From an uncultured Bacteroidota bacterium (GTDB lineage Bacteria > Bacteroidota > Bacteroidia > JADZBD01): a DNA stretch of 23,973 nt. The first letter of the stretch is position 1. Each line of letters begins with the position of its first letter. Below are positions 1-6,988 of this stretch, in pieces. The stretch is taken from positions 1-23,973 of the forward strand of contig CALEYQ010000075.1 in the NCBI GenBank assembly GCA_937924855.1, read 5' to 3'. A model generated the notes under the pieces. The model made no database searches, was not told where the DNA came from, and saw only the letters and a program-made list of their open reading frames with translations. The position numbers were made by a program, and so were the translations under genes.

Positions 1-787
1 AGGTAAGAGTAGGGAGGCGAACCACCACTCATGTTAACGCAGGCCTGTCCGTCGGCCTGGTTACAATTGGCAGTAACCGAGGTTGTGGTGGCAGTCATTG
101 GGGGTGGTTGCGATACGATGGCCGTGTCGGTAATGGTACAACCATTGGCATCGGTCACGGTTACGGTATATGTTCCGGCGCAAAGACCGGTGGCACTGGC
201 GTTTGTTCCGCCGGAGGGTGCCCAGTTGTAAGTATAAGGACCGGTTCCTCCGCCGGGAATGGTAACGGCTTGCCCGTTGCAGGCAGCATTACACAGGGCA
301 GAGAAGCCGGCTGCTTGAATCGTTAAGGGGGGAGGTTGGGTAATGGTAACTGTATGTGTTGTTGTACATCCTGCAGCGTCGGTCACCGTTGCAGTATAGG
401 TTCCTGCACATAAACCGGTAGCGGTAGCAGCATTACCGCCACTTGGAGCCCAGGCATAGGTATAAGGAGGCTGTCCATTACTTACGGTTAATGTGGCACT
501 TCCGTTACATTGGTTGGCGCAGGAGACATTGGTGGTACTTGAGGTAACGTTCAGAGCGCCACCTGCGGTGGTAATTGTAACAGCTGCAGTGGAGGTAAAG
601 CACCCGTCTGAAACGGTTACCGTATAGGTTCCTGCACACAGGCCGGTAGCGGTAGCGGCATTGCCACCCGAGGGAGCCCAGGTGTACGTATAGGGCGGAT
701 TTCCTCCCGTTGCCGTGACCGTTGCCGTACCGTTACAATTTGCGCAGGTGGCAGGTGTTGTAGTGGTATTGAGGTTAATGGTTACCG
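1..787 (-). repeat. Tandem SprB-type protein repeats (three full, one truncated)
   Basis: The coding sequence repeats at about 216-232 bases. The cysteine pair that opens each unit lies at about 732-749, 508-527, 276-298 and 60-79, and the conserved AGTYT phrase at about 617-635, 390-407 and 165-183. The first two units are close copies over the SGGNAATATGLCAGTYT stretch; the third has diverged more. The fourth is cut by the window edge. Confidence 0.8.
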
Positions 788-1724
788 CAGCTGGACAGGT
801 TATACAGGTGTTGGTCCGATAATACAATCCCATCACAACCCAGTTATAACAGTCGTTTAAACCAGCGTGAGTATAAAGGGCAGTGGCTTGTGCGTTATTT
901 ACGGTTGTGGCAACCTCGTTATAATTCCACCAGTTCCATGGAATATTTATAGGTGAACCATTCCAGTTTCCGGAAATTCCGTTCAATTGCCAATCTCCTG
1001 TCATACAAAATGCACGTGCATAAATAGATGTAGCGCATGCATTAATTCCGGTCATGGTTTGAGCAGTATTACCGCCAATTCCTACCAGACAACCATCATG
1101 AATAACCATATGGCCCTGGTAGTTGGCAGAGGGGTCAGAATAAATGATGAATAGGGTAGCTCCATCGGTATCTTTTTGGGGAGTAGGCGGGTTGGTTGGA
1201 AAGCCACTGATGGTGTAATTTCCGTTTCCTGAAATGGCAGCGGTAACATCCACCCGATAGGAGGAGGTTCCTCCGTAGCCCCAACACTTGTCAGGACCTG
1301 TTCCAATGGTTTGGGCAGGCACGGTAAATGACTGTGCAGCCGGATTAACAATGGTAACGTTGAACGCAGTCTGGGTTCCTGACATAGATGACCAGATGTA
1401 GGCTCTTTCAATAACATAGCAGGCGGGTAAGCCGGTAATGGTAAAAGTGGCGGGTTGTGGTGCTCCGTTCAGGCTTCCTCTTCTTCCAAGCCGGCGGGTA
1501 GCTTGTGTGTAGTTCAGACCGCATTTGGACAGGTTATAAATCTGACCCAATGATCCGTTCCCGTTTTGAGGGCTTAGATTGTTGGTCTTTGCCTGAGGAT
1601 CAATATTGCAGGTTCCCAAAGGCGGGAATTCGGAGGGTGGATTATTAACATTGTTGGTTTCCTGTGCCTGGACAGCACAAAATGAAAAAACGAGTGGGAG
1701 AAATAATCTACTGATTTTCAACAT
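1..1724 (-). CDS. Secreted SprB-repeat adhesin, 5' part (runs off left edge)
   Basis: Read from the reverse strand, ATG at 1724 opens an uninterrupted frame of 574 codons to the window edge, so the C-terminus is missing. The first about 21 residues (MLKISRLFLPLVFSFCAVQA) form a signal peptide. Residues of about 40-310 form a globular domain with the phrases GATLFIIYSDPSANYQGHMVIHDG and VTAAISGNGNYTISGF, similar to the DUF3344-type module that precedes adhesin repeats. From about residue 312 there are SprB-type repeats of 72-77 residues, each with paired cysteines, a GG/PPYTY.W.PSGG core, LCAGTYT and, in the best copies, VTDA.GCT. SprB is the gliding/adhesion surface protein of Flavobacterium and such proteins normally end in a T9SS sorting domain; here that end is not visible. 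Most likely a surface adhesin. Family call is firm, exact role inferred. Confidence 0.85.
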   Translation of the reverse strand, partial: MLKISRLFLPLVFSFCAVQAQETNNVNNPPSEFPPLGTCNIDPQAKTNNLSPQNGNGSLGQIYNLSKCGLNYTQATRRLGRRGSLNGAPQPATFTITGLPACYVIERAYIWSSMSGTQTAFNVTIVNPAAQSFTVPAQTIGTGPDKCWGYGGTSSYRVDVTAAISGNGNYTISGFPTNPPTPQKDTDGATLFIIYSDPSANYQGHMVIHDGCLVGIGGNTAQTMTGINACATSIYARAFCMTGDWQLNGISGNWNGSPINIPWNWWNYNEVATTVNNAQATALYTHAGLNDCYNWVVMGLYYRTNTCITCPAAVTINLNTTTTPATCANCNGTATVTATGGNPPYTYTWAPSGGNAATATGLCAGTYTVTVSDGCFTSTAAVTITTAGGALNVTSSTTNVSCANQCNGSATLTVSNGQPPYTYAWAPSGGNAATATGLCAGTYTATVTDAAGCTTTHTVTITQPPPLTIQAAGFSALCNAACNGQAVTIPGGGTGPYTYNWAPSGGTNASATGLCAGTYTVTVTDANGCTITDTAIVSQPPPMTATTTSVTANCNQADGQACVNMSGGSPPYSY

Positions 1725-1817
1725 GTTGCTTATTTGTTTCGCCTTGTTTTGGTATCTTAGAAAAATAGACAAAAAGAAAGCACTAAAGGTTGTATCGGCA
1801 CTGAAAAATTTATTTAT

Positions 1818-1825
1818 TATCTTTG
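1818..1825 (+). promoter_or_regulatory. -7 element TATCTTTG upstream of rpsF operon
   Basis: Exact match to the Bacteroidota consensus TAnnTTTG, 34 bases before the rpsF start, so a leader of about 30 bases is expected. A TTG at 1790-1792 is the only -33 candidate and its spacing (25) is long. The rest of the 135-base gap between the adhesin and rpsF is A/T-rich and I see no element for the adhesin on the other strand. Confidence 0.6.
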
Positions 1826-1859
1826 CGACCCTTAAAAACTAAAAACAATAAAAAAACAA

Positions 1860-2228
1860 ATGGCAAACCATTACGAAACCGTCTTCATTTTAACTCCCGT
1901 TTTGTCTGAAGAACAGGCAAAGGAGGCGGTAGGAAAGTACAAAAAGTTACTTTCTTCCTTAGGTGCAAAAGTAGTGCACGAAGAAAACTGGGGCCTGCGC
2001 AAACTGGCGTATCCCATTCAAAAGAAAAACACCGGGTTTTACAACCTGCTTCAGATTGAAGGGCCGGGTGAAGTTGTTTCTGAGCTTGAGTTGAATTTTA
2101 AGCGCGACGAAAGAGTACTTCGGTACCTTACGGTGCGTCTCGACAAGCACGCTCTGGCTTATGCCGAGCGCAGAAGAAACAGAGGAAAAAACAAAGTCGA
2201 AAAGGACGTTAAGGCCACGGCTAATTAA
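1860..2228 (+). CDS. rpsF: 30S ribosomal protein S6
   Basis: 122 residues. S6 binds the central domain of 16S rRNA as a heterodimer with S18. The N-terminus MANHYETVFILTPVLSEEQ, the WGLRKLAYPIQKKNTGFYNLLQIEG core and the LRYLTVRLDKHAL segment are typical of S6. The charged C-terminal tail (ERRRNRGKNKVEKDVKA) is normal for the family. First gene of the rpsF-rpsR-rplI operon, 24 bases before rpsR. There is no ssb or priB between S6 and S18, unlike in many other phyla. Confidence 0.97.
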   Translation: MANHYETVFILTPVLSEEQAKEAVGKYKKLLSSLGAKVVHEENWGLRKLAYPIQKKNTGFYNLLQIEGPGEVVSELELNFKRDERVLRYLTVRLDKHALAYAERRRNRGKNKVEKDVKATAN

Positions 2229-2252
2229 TTCACCCGCTAAAAATTTATAAAT

Positions 2253-2519
2253 ATGTCAGATCAAGGACAAATAAGATATCTGAACCCTCCTGCAGTTGAG
2301 GTAAAGAAGAAAAAATACTGCCGTTTTAAGAAGGCAGGCATTAAATACATTGATTACAAGGATCCTGATTTTCTCCTGAAGTTTGTGAATGAGCAAGGTA
2401 AGTTACTTCCCCGCCGCCTTACCGGAACTTCACTGAAATATCAGCGCAAGGTTGGCCAGGCCGTTAAACGCGCCAGACATTTGGCTTTAATGCCTTATGT
2501 GGCTGATTTGTTAAAGTAA
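2253..2519 (+). CDS. rpsR: 30S ribosomal protein S18
   Basis: 88 residues. S18 partners S6 on the 30S platform. The family signature lies in the second half: YKDPDFLLKFVNEQGKLLPR followed by RLTGTSLKYQRKVGQAVKRARHLALMPY. The N-terminal extension before KKKYCRFKKAGIKYIDYKD is slightly long but ordinary for Bacteroidota. Lies 24 bases after rpsF and 25 before rplI in one operon. Confidence 0.97.
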   Translation: MSDQGQIRYLNPPAVEVKKKKYCRFKKAGIKYIDYKDPDFLLKFVNEQGKLLPRRLTGTSLKYQRKVGQAVKRARHLALMPYVADLLK

Positions 2520-2544
2520 TCACCATCCAAAAAAAAGCAATGTC

Positions 2545-2988
2545 ATGGAAGTTATATTAAAGCAAGACGTAAAGAACCTGGGTTCAAAAGATGAGCTCGT
2601 TAAGGTTCGTCCCGGATTTGGAAGAAATTTTCTGATTCCCCGGGGCATGGCTATTCTTGCCGATGAGTCGGTGAAGAAATCTCATGCCGAATTTGTAAAG
2701 CAGCGCGCTCATAAAGAAGCAAAGATCAGAGAAGAGGCTCAGGCCATTGGTGAAAAACTGAAAGGAATGCTTGTAAAAGTGGGAGCCAAAGTTGGTGAAT
2801 CCGGAAAAATTTTCGGATCCGTTAATTCCATTCAGTTGGCGGAAGCCATTAAAGCGCTTGGTATTGAAGTGGATCGGAAAAATATTCAGATGCAGGAAGG
2901 TATCAAGAGTGTTGGAACCTATGAGGCAGCTGTTAAATTGCACAAAGAGGTAAGCGTAAAGCTGAAATTTGAAGTAGTAGCCGAATAA
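2545..2988 (+). CDS. rplI: 50S ribosomal protein L9
   Basis: 147 residues, the usual length. L9 binds 23S rRNA near the L1 stalk and influences translational fidelity. The N-terminal domain has the signature LKQDVKNLGSKDELVKVRPGFGRNFLIPRGMA, followed by the long connecting helix (residues of about 43-75) and a C-terminal domain with GKIFGSVNSIQLAEAI. Last gene of the ribosomal operon; a strong hairpin terminator follows 22 bases after the stop. An ATG at 2540 is out of frame; 2545 gives the canonical MEVILKQDV start. Confidence 0.97.
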   Translation: MEVILKQDVKNLGSKDELVKVRPGFGRNFLIPRGMAILADESVKKSHAEFVKQRAHKEAKIREEAQAIGEKLKGMLVKVGAKVGESGKIFGSVNSIQLAEAIKALGIEVDRKNIQMQEGIKSVGTYEAAVKLHKEVSVKLKFEVVAE

Positions 2989-3010
2989 AAGGTAATTACC
3001 ACAAGAAAAT

Positions 3011-3038
3011 AAGCCCGGGTCATTTCCCGGGTTTTTTT
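3011..3038 (+). terminator. Rho-independent terminator after rplI, possibly bidirectional
   Basis: Stem 3011-3019 pairs with 3026-3034 (CCCGGG core extended by a G-U and two A-U pairs), loop TCATTT, followed by a run of T to 3038. The stop codon of the convergent permease gene lies at 3037-3039. On the other strand the hairpin is followed by a T-rich stretch, so it may end both transcripts. Confidence 0.85.
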
Positions 3039-4278
3039 ATTCGTAACGGAGGGCTTCAATGGGGTCGAGGCGTGCCGCTTGTCTGGCCGGATAATATCCG
3101 GAAATAATCCCAACCACAAAGCACAAGGCAAATCCTCCTAAAATCCAGTTCCAGGGAATTAAAAAAGATCCTCCGGTAAATAATACCATAAGGTTCCCTA
3201 AAATAATTCCAATTACAATTCCGGTTAACCCTCCAATCTGACAAATTACTATAGCTTCCATCAGAAACTGATCGCGAATGGTTTTTCGGGTTGCACCCAT
3301 GGCTTTCCGGGTTCCGATTTCCCGGGTTCTTTCTTTTACGGAAACAAACATGATGTTCATGAGTCCTATGGCCGATCCCATCAGTGTAATTAATGCAATA
3401 ATTATGGCAGCCCATTCTACATAAACAAGTTGTTCAATAAGCATTTGTGAAAGGCTGTCGCTTTTCATAATTTCAAAATTGTCTTCTTCTCCAAGGGGAA
3501 CCTTTCTTATTTTTCGCATCAGTCCGGTTGCTTCTCCAATGGCCTGATCCATGCTTAGGGCGTTGTTGGCAACAACACTGATGGTAAACGACATATTGGG
3601 GCGGTCGAAATATTGTTTGGCATTTCCCAAGGGAACAATACAAATCCGGTCGCCCCCAAATCCCATGCTATTCCCTTTTTCTTTGAGAACCCCGATGATC
3701 CGGTATTTGCCGGCACCAATATGGATGAGTTGGTTTACAGGATTTTCTTTTTTTCTGAAAAGCGTGGAAACAATTTCGGCTCCCACAATTACCACGTGTT
3801 GATTATTGAGAATTTCTCCGGGTGAAAAATTTCTTCCCTTATCCAGTTCATATCCCGATCCAAGCAAATAGTTTTCGTCGCCCCCTACAACCTGAATATT
3901 CGGGTTTGATTTAATGGATCCGAATTTAACCGTACCTATGAAAGTTGCCATGGTGGAAACGGATGCCGTGCCACCGCCTTTGAATTCTTCCGCAAACCTC
4001 AGGGCTTCGTCGTATTGGATGGGCTTAAATCTCTTGGGCTTTTTTCCTCTTTTCCCGATACGAACCGACATTTCCCGGTTTCGGATGGTAAAAGTATTGG
4101 CTCCCATGCTGGTAAAATTGCTATTGATGGAGCCCTTGATGGCATCAATGGCAGTGAGGGTTCCCACCAAAGAAATAAGCCCGAATGCAATAATAAAAAT
4201 AGTTATCAGGGTCCTGAGTAAATTACTCTTGACCGATCTGAGGGCTATACGGATATTTTCAAGGAAAAACCCCTTCAT
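3037..4278 (-). CDS. ABC transporter permease, MacB/FtsX type
   Basis: 413 residues, the normal length for this family. It should sit in the inner membrane as the permease half of a tripartite-type or lipoprotein-type ABC transporter. Membrane segment 1 covers residues of about 21-44, then a periplasmic MacB_PCD domain to about 285, then three further segments at about 287-314, 341-366 and 377-396 (FtsX domain). The family marks VKERTREIGTRKAMGATRKT (about 314-333) and the C-terminal GYYPARQAARLDPIEALRYE are intact. No ATPase or membrane-fusion gene is next to it, so its partner must be elsewhere. A -7 element lies only 4 bases before ATG. The substrate is not predictable. Confidence 0.92.
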   Translation of the reverse strand: MKGFFLENIRIALRSVKSNLLRTLITIFIIAFGLISLVGTLTAIDAIKGSINSNFTSMGANTFTIRNREMSVRIGKRGKKPKRFKPIQYDEALRFAEEFKGGGTASVSTMATFIGTVKFGSIKSNPNIQVVGGDENYLLGSGYELDKGRNFSPGEILNNQHVVIVGAEIVSTLFRKKENPVNQLIHIGAGKYRIIGVLKEKGNSMGFGGDRICIVPLGNAKQYFDRPNMSFTISVVANNALSMDQAIGEATGLMRKIRKVPLGEEDNFEIMKSDSLSQMLIEQLVYVEWAAIIIALITLMGSAIGLMNIMFVSVKERTREIGTRKAMGATRKTIRDQFLMEAIVICQIGGLTGIVIGIILGNLMVLFTGGSFLIPWNWILGGFALCFVVGIISGYYPARQAARLDPIEALRYE

Positions 4279-4282
4279 CCCC

Positions 4283-4290
4283 CAAATTTA
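4283..4290 (-). promoter_or_regulatory. -7 element TAAATTTG directly before the permease start
   Basis: Exact TAnnTTTG match on the minus strand; the sequence reads TAAATTTG-GGGG-ATG. Transcription would start at or next to the start codon, implying a leaderless mRNA. No good -33 TTTG is visible at the usual distance. Confidence 0.55.
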
Positions 4291-4356
4291 AAGAATGCCG
4301 CGGGGTTTTTATGGAATTTTGATGAACGGTGCATCCAAGGGTTAAACCAACATCCA

Positions 4357-5256
4357 ATGAAGCCAAAAAATAGCCCCAAAACCGGTATTTCAATTCCGGT
4401 ACCCTGTTTCGAGAACTGGCATAAGATGAATCCTGAAGAACAGGGTCGTCATTGCCAGGTTTGTTCAAAAACAGTAATCGATTTTACTGGAAAATCCATT
4501 CCGGAGGTAAAGTCCTATATTCAAACGCATAGCGAAGAAAAAATCTGCGGCCGGTTTGATTCCGCTCAGATTGATGTTTCGGAAAGCCGCCCTCTTAATT
4601 CACGATTTTCCATTAAGAGATTTGTCCTTGCCATTTGGATGATTTTGGCTGCTCAGCTGTCGATGATTGCCCAGGATCGAGGAAAACGTGTAGGCAAAAT
4701 TGCCGTGAATCGTAGTGCCTGGGAGGAAGAGGTGCAAGGAATGGTGGAGGTGAAAATTATGGGCGAAGTAGGTCCCGTAGATACGGCTTTGGTCATACCT
4801 ATTGATACGACTTCAATAACAGATACCCAATGCGGCATTGAGTCAAATGGGGAAGTGCTTGATTTAACGGATGCTGAATCTGATAGTCTTTCAGAGGAAG
4901 ATATTCCCGGGGATGAAACCTCAGGACTTCCTGAGGAAAAATCCGGCCCGGTTGATTTTGGAAAACCCGAAGAGGGCCCGTTTCCCGATTATTTTATGCT
5001 GAAAAGTATATTTCCTGTTCCCGCACGCGACAAAATCACGGTTTCCTTCCGACTGGAAAACCCATCGGATATTTCCCTGAACCTGATTCATTTGAACGGG
5101 GCCTTTGTTAAGGAGTTAATGTCGGTGGGGCAACACCACAGGGGCGAATACACACTTTCTTTTAATGTGGGAGACCTGCCTACAGGCTCCTACTATTTAC
5201 AGATAATTTGCGGGAAAGGAATAAACAGGATGGAGAAGATTTTGATTGTTCGTTAA
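4357..5256 (+). CDS. T9SS-sorting-domain protein with cysteine-rich N-terminal domain
   Basis: 299 residues. Residues of about 12-68 form a small domain common at the start of Bacteroidota proteins: PCFENWHKM, then GRHCQVCSKTVIDFT and KICGRF, with C17, C33, C36 and C64 arranged as a possible metal site. Residues of about 88-105 (RFVLAIWMILAAQLSMIAQ) are a hydrophobic helix, followed by an acidic linker (about 160-210). Residues of about 216-299 are a T9SS type A sorting domain: IFPVPARDKITVSF, LNLIHLNGAFV, GEYTLSFNVGDLPTGSYYLQI and the basic tail MEKILIVR. The T9SS domain implies export to the cell surface, yet the signal-like helix is internal and behind a domain that looks cytoplasmic. Function unknown. 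A weak -7-like GAATTTTG is at 4314-4321. Confidence 0.8.
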   Translation: MKPKNSPKTGISIPVPCFENWHKMNPEEQGRHCQVCSKTVIDFTGKSIPEVKSYIQTHSEEKICGRFDSAQIDVSESRPLNSRFSIKRFVLAIWMILAAQLSMIAQDRGKRVGKIAVNRSAWEEEVQGMVEVKIMGEVGPVDTALVIPIDTTSITDTQCGIESNGEVLDLTDAESDSLSEEDIPGDETSGLPEEKSGPVDFGKPEEGPFPDYFMLKSIFPVPARDKITVSFRLENPSDISLNLIHLNGAFVKELMSVGQHHRGEYTLSFNVGDLPTGSYYLQIICGKGINRMEKILIVR

Positions 5257-5309
5257 TTACGCGTTGATACATTTCCTTGAAATATGCCCCATCTGTGGTG
5301 AGGCAGGTA

Positions 5310-5317
5310 TATATTTG
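5310..5317 (+). promoter_or_regulatory. -7 element TATATTTG upstream of OmpH-like gene
   Basis: Exact TAnnTTTG match 13 bases before ATG 5331. It lies downstream of the alternative TTG start at 5277, and so supports the shorter protein. No convincing -33 element. Confidence 0.6.
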
Positions 5318-5330
5318 CGGAAAAAAGATA

Positions 5331-5972
5331 ATGAACCGAATATTTCAGGCCCTTGTAATTGTTCAGTTTGTACTGATCGGCTTTTTGTTTTTCAAGATTT
5401 ACAATTCCCCCGGAGGTATTTCTGAGGAATCAAAATCCGGTACCGGTTCGGACTCGCTGGCCAAAAAAGTTGCGGTTTCTGATGAACAGGCCTCCGCTCC
5501 GGTAGTTTATGTGAATATCGATACCCTTTTGGAAAAGTACGAATACTATCAGAAAGTATCCAAAGAAGTGGAAAAGGCCATGCAGGGCATTGAAAATTCA
5601 TTCAAATCCAAAGTAATCCGCTATCAGAAGGATTTTAACGAATATATTGAAAAAGCAGGAGCAGGATTGATTCCCAAGGAACAAGCCATGGCAAAGGAGG
5701 AGGAATTGATGCGCCGGAAGCAGGCCATTGAACAGGAAGAACAAAGTATTCCTGCCCTTCAAATGCGGGAAGAGAAAAAGCTGGAGGAGGTTCAGATTAA
5801 GCTTTATAATTTTTTCAAATCCTTTACCAAAGCCAACAATTATTCCTGCGTGCTGACCTATAATGTGAAAGGGGCAGGAGCCCTGGGCGTGCGCGACGAG
5901 TTGGATGTTACCAGCCAGGTGGTGAAGGTTTTGAATGACCAATATCGGGAAGAACAAAAAAGCAAAAAATAA
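5331..5972 (+). CDS. OmpH/Skp-family periplasmic protein, membrane-anchored
   Basis: 213 residues from ATG 5331; a frame-compatible TTG at 5277 is rejected because a -7 element lies between. Residues of about 4-23 (IFQALVIVQFVLIGFLFFKI) are an N-terminal membrane anchor, with no clear cleavage site. The rest matches OmpH/Skp: PVVYVNIDTLLEKYEYYQKVSKE opens the domain, a long charged coiled coil with KEEELMRRKQAIEQEEQ covers roughly residues 60-150, and FFKSFTKANNYSCVLTYN closes it. Skp-type proteins hold unfolded outer-membrane proteins in the periplasm; here the chaperone is probably tethered. Followed 5 bases later by the MazG-like gene, likely co-transcribed. Confidence 0.85.
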   Translation: MNRIFQALVIVQFVLIGFLFFKIYNSPGGISEESKSGTGSDSLAKKVAVSDEQASAPVVYVNIDTLLEKYEYYQKVSKEVEKAMQGIENSFKSKVIRYQKDFNEYIEKAGAGLIPKEQAMAKEEELMRRKQAIEQEEQSIPALQMREEKKLEEVQIKLYNFFKSFTKANNYSCVLTYNVKGAGALGVRDELDVTSQVVKVLNDQYREEQKSKK

Positions 5973-5977
5973 ATCCA

Positions 5978-6406
5978 ATGAGTTTACTCGATTATATAAA
6001 TCACGTCAGAGAATTTCACGATACCTTTTTAATCGAATCCCGAAATGCTCCGGAAGGAAAATTAGCTGAAAACGATTTCATGCTTCGTTATAATCTGATG
6101 CGGGAAGAGAATGAAGAATACCTGGAGGCCGCCCGAAACGGAAATCTGGTTGAAGTTGCAGATGCTTTGGGAGATCAATTGTATATTTTGTTCGGAACCC
6201 TTTTGAAGCATGGACTTCAACATAAAATAGAAGAAGTTTACCTTGAGATTCACCGGTCCAACATGTCGAAGCTGGATGAAAACGGAAAGCCTATTTTTCG
6301 GGAGGATGGAAAAATTATGAAGAGTAATCGATACTTCAAGCCCGATATTAGCAGGATATTAAATGGTTCGGAACACCAGAACCACGCCGAGAATTACCAG
6401 GATTAA
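5978..6406 (+). CDS. MazG-like nucleotide pyrophosphohydrolase (PRA-PH family)
   Basis: 142 residues, all-alpha. Enzymes of this superfamily split nucleoside triphosphates or phosphoribosyl-ATP into monophosphate and pyrophosphate. Visible catalytic features are the EENEEY cluster (residues 43-48) and EVADALGDQLYILFG (59-73), giving the acidic residues E43, E44, E47, D62 and D66 that would hold Mg ions. The later HRSNMSKLDENGKPIFREDGK and YFKPDI phrases are typical of the PRA-PH-like group. It is not hisE by context. The non-conserved tail overlaps the convergent LysE gene by 48 bases. Substrate unknown; a house-cleaning NTPase is the usual interpretation. Confidence 0.85.
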   Translation: MSLLDYINHVREFHDTFLIESRNAPEGKLAENDFMLRYNLMREENEEYLEAARNGNLVEVADALGDQLYILFGTLLKHGLQHKIEEVYLEIHRSNMSKLDENGKPIFREDGKIMKSNRYFKPDISRILNGSEHQNHAENYQD

Positions 6407-6988
6407 TCCTAAAATACGGTTCACCCAAATCATAAGTTTAGGGGAAAGTAGTTTTTTGATTTTATGAGCTCCCATTACCTTCAAAAGGTCGGTTCCCAAA
6501 ACCACCAGCAGGGTAGTTATGAAAAACACCCATACGTGGGCGGAGGTAAAATTCTCTTTTGAACTGACAAATCCCACCCAGCCAAACCAAAGCAGAAAAA
6601 CGAAAGGGTTTAAAATGTTGAGCAAAAACCCTTTTAAAATTCCCAGTGGAATGTTGTGGGCATGCACTTCTATGGTTTTGTCCTCTTCAGGTGGATGGTT
6701 TTTGTAGGCAAAAACATTATAAAAGCCATAGACAGCCAGGATGGTTCCTCCCACAATTCCAAGTATCATTTTGTTTTCATCCGATCCCAGGACTTTAGAG
6801 GCTCCTAAAAAGGCGAGACCCACACATAAAACATCACTGAGGAAAATTCCCACCGCCAGTGAAACTCCTGCTTTAACCCCTCTTCTCAGACTGGTTTGAA
6901 TAAGGCCCAGGAAGGACGGGCCGAGTGAAAAGCAAAGGGTCATTCCTAAGGCAAAACCCTGAAATATAGCTTCCACGTACGGGTTCAT
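6359..6988 (-). CDS. LysE/RhtB-family amino-acid exporter
   Basis: 209 residues with about six hydrophobic segments, the normal size. The N-terminal signature GFALGMTLCFSLGPSFLGLI and SLRRGVKAGVSLAVGIFLSD is the LysE family mark; the later NPFVFLLWFGWVG lies in the expected position. LysE proteins export amino acids or derivatives across the inner membrane. Its ATG (6988-6986) overlaps the TGA of the upstream GH3 gene as ATGA, so translation should be coupled. The 3' end overlaps the MazG-like gene tail-to-tail. Substrate not predictable from sequence; the GH3 partner hints at an amino acid or its conjugate. Confidence 0.88.
   Translation of the reverse strand: MNPYVEAIFQGFALGMTLCFSLGPSFLGLIQTSLRRGVKAGVSLAVGIFLSDVLCVGLAFLGASKVLGSDENKMILGIVGGTILAVYGFYNVFAYKNHPPEEDKTIEVHAHNIPLGILKGFLLNILNPFVFLLWFGWVGFVSSKENFTSAHVWVFFITTLLVVLGTDLLKVMGAHKIKKLLSPKLMIWVNRILGLILVILGVVLVFRTI

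Noticed and set aside
1..787. CRISPR-like direct repeats
   Set aside because: The periodicity is about 220 bases, in frame, and encodes the SprB repeat; spacers are not unique sequence.
1606..1842. 78-codon plus-strand open frame before rpsF
   Set aside because: It is antisense to the adhesin signal peptide and runs across the rpsF promoter; no family resemblance.
4299..4311. GC-rich CCGCGG followed by T run as a terminator between divergent genes
   Set aside because: The palindrome has no loop and both flanking genes point away, so no terminator is expected.
5277..5330. Longer start of the OmpH-like gene at TTG 5277
   Set aside because: A -7 element lies between, and the membrane anchor starts properly at ATG 5331.
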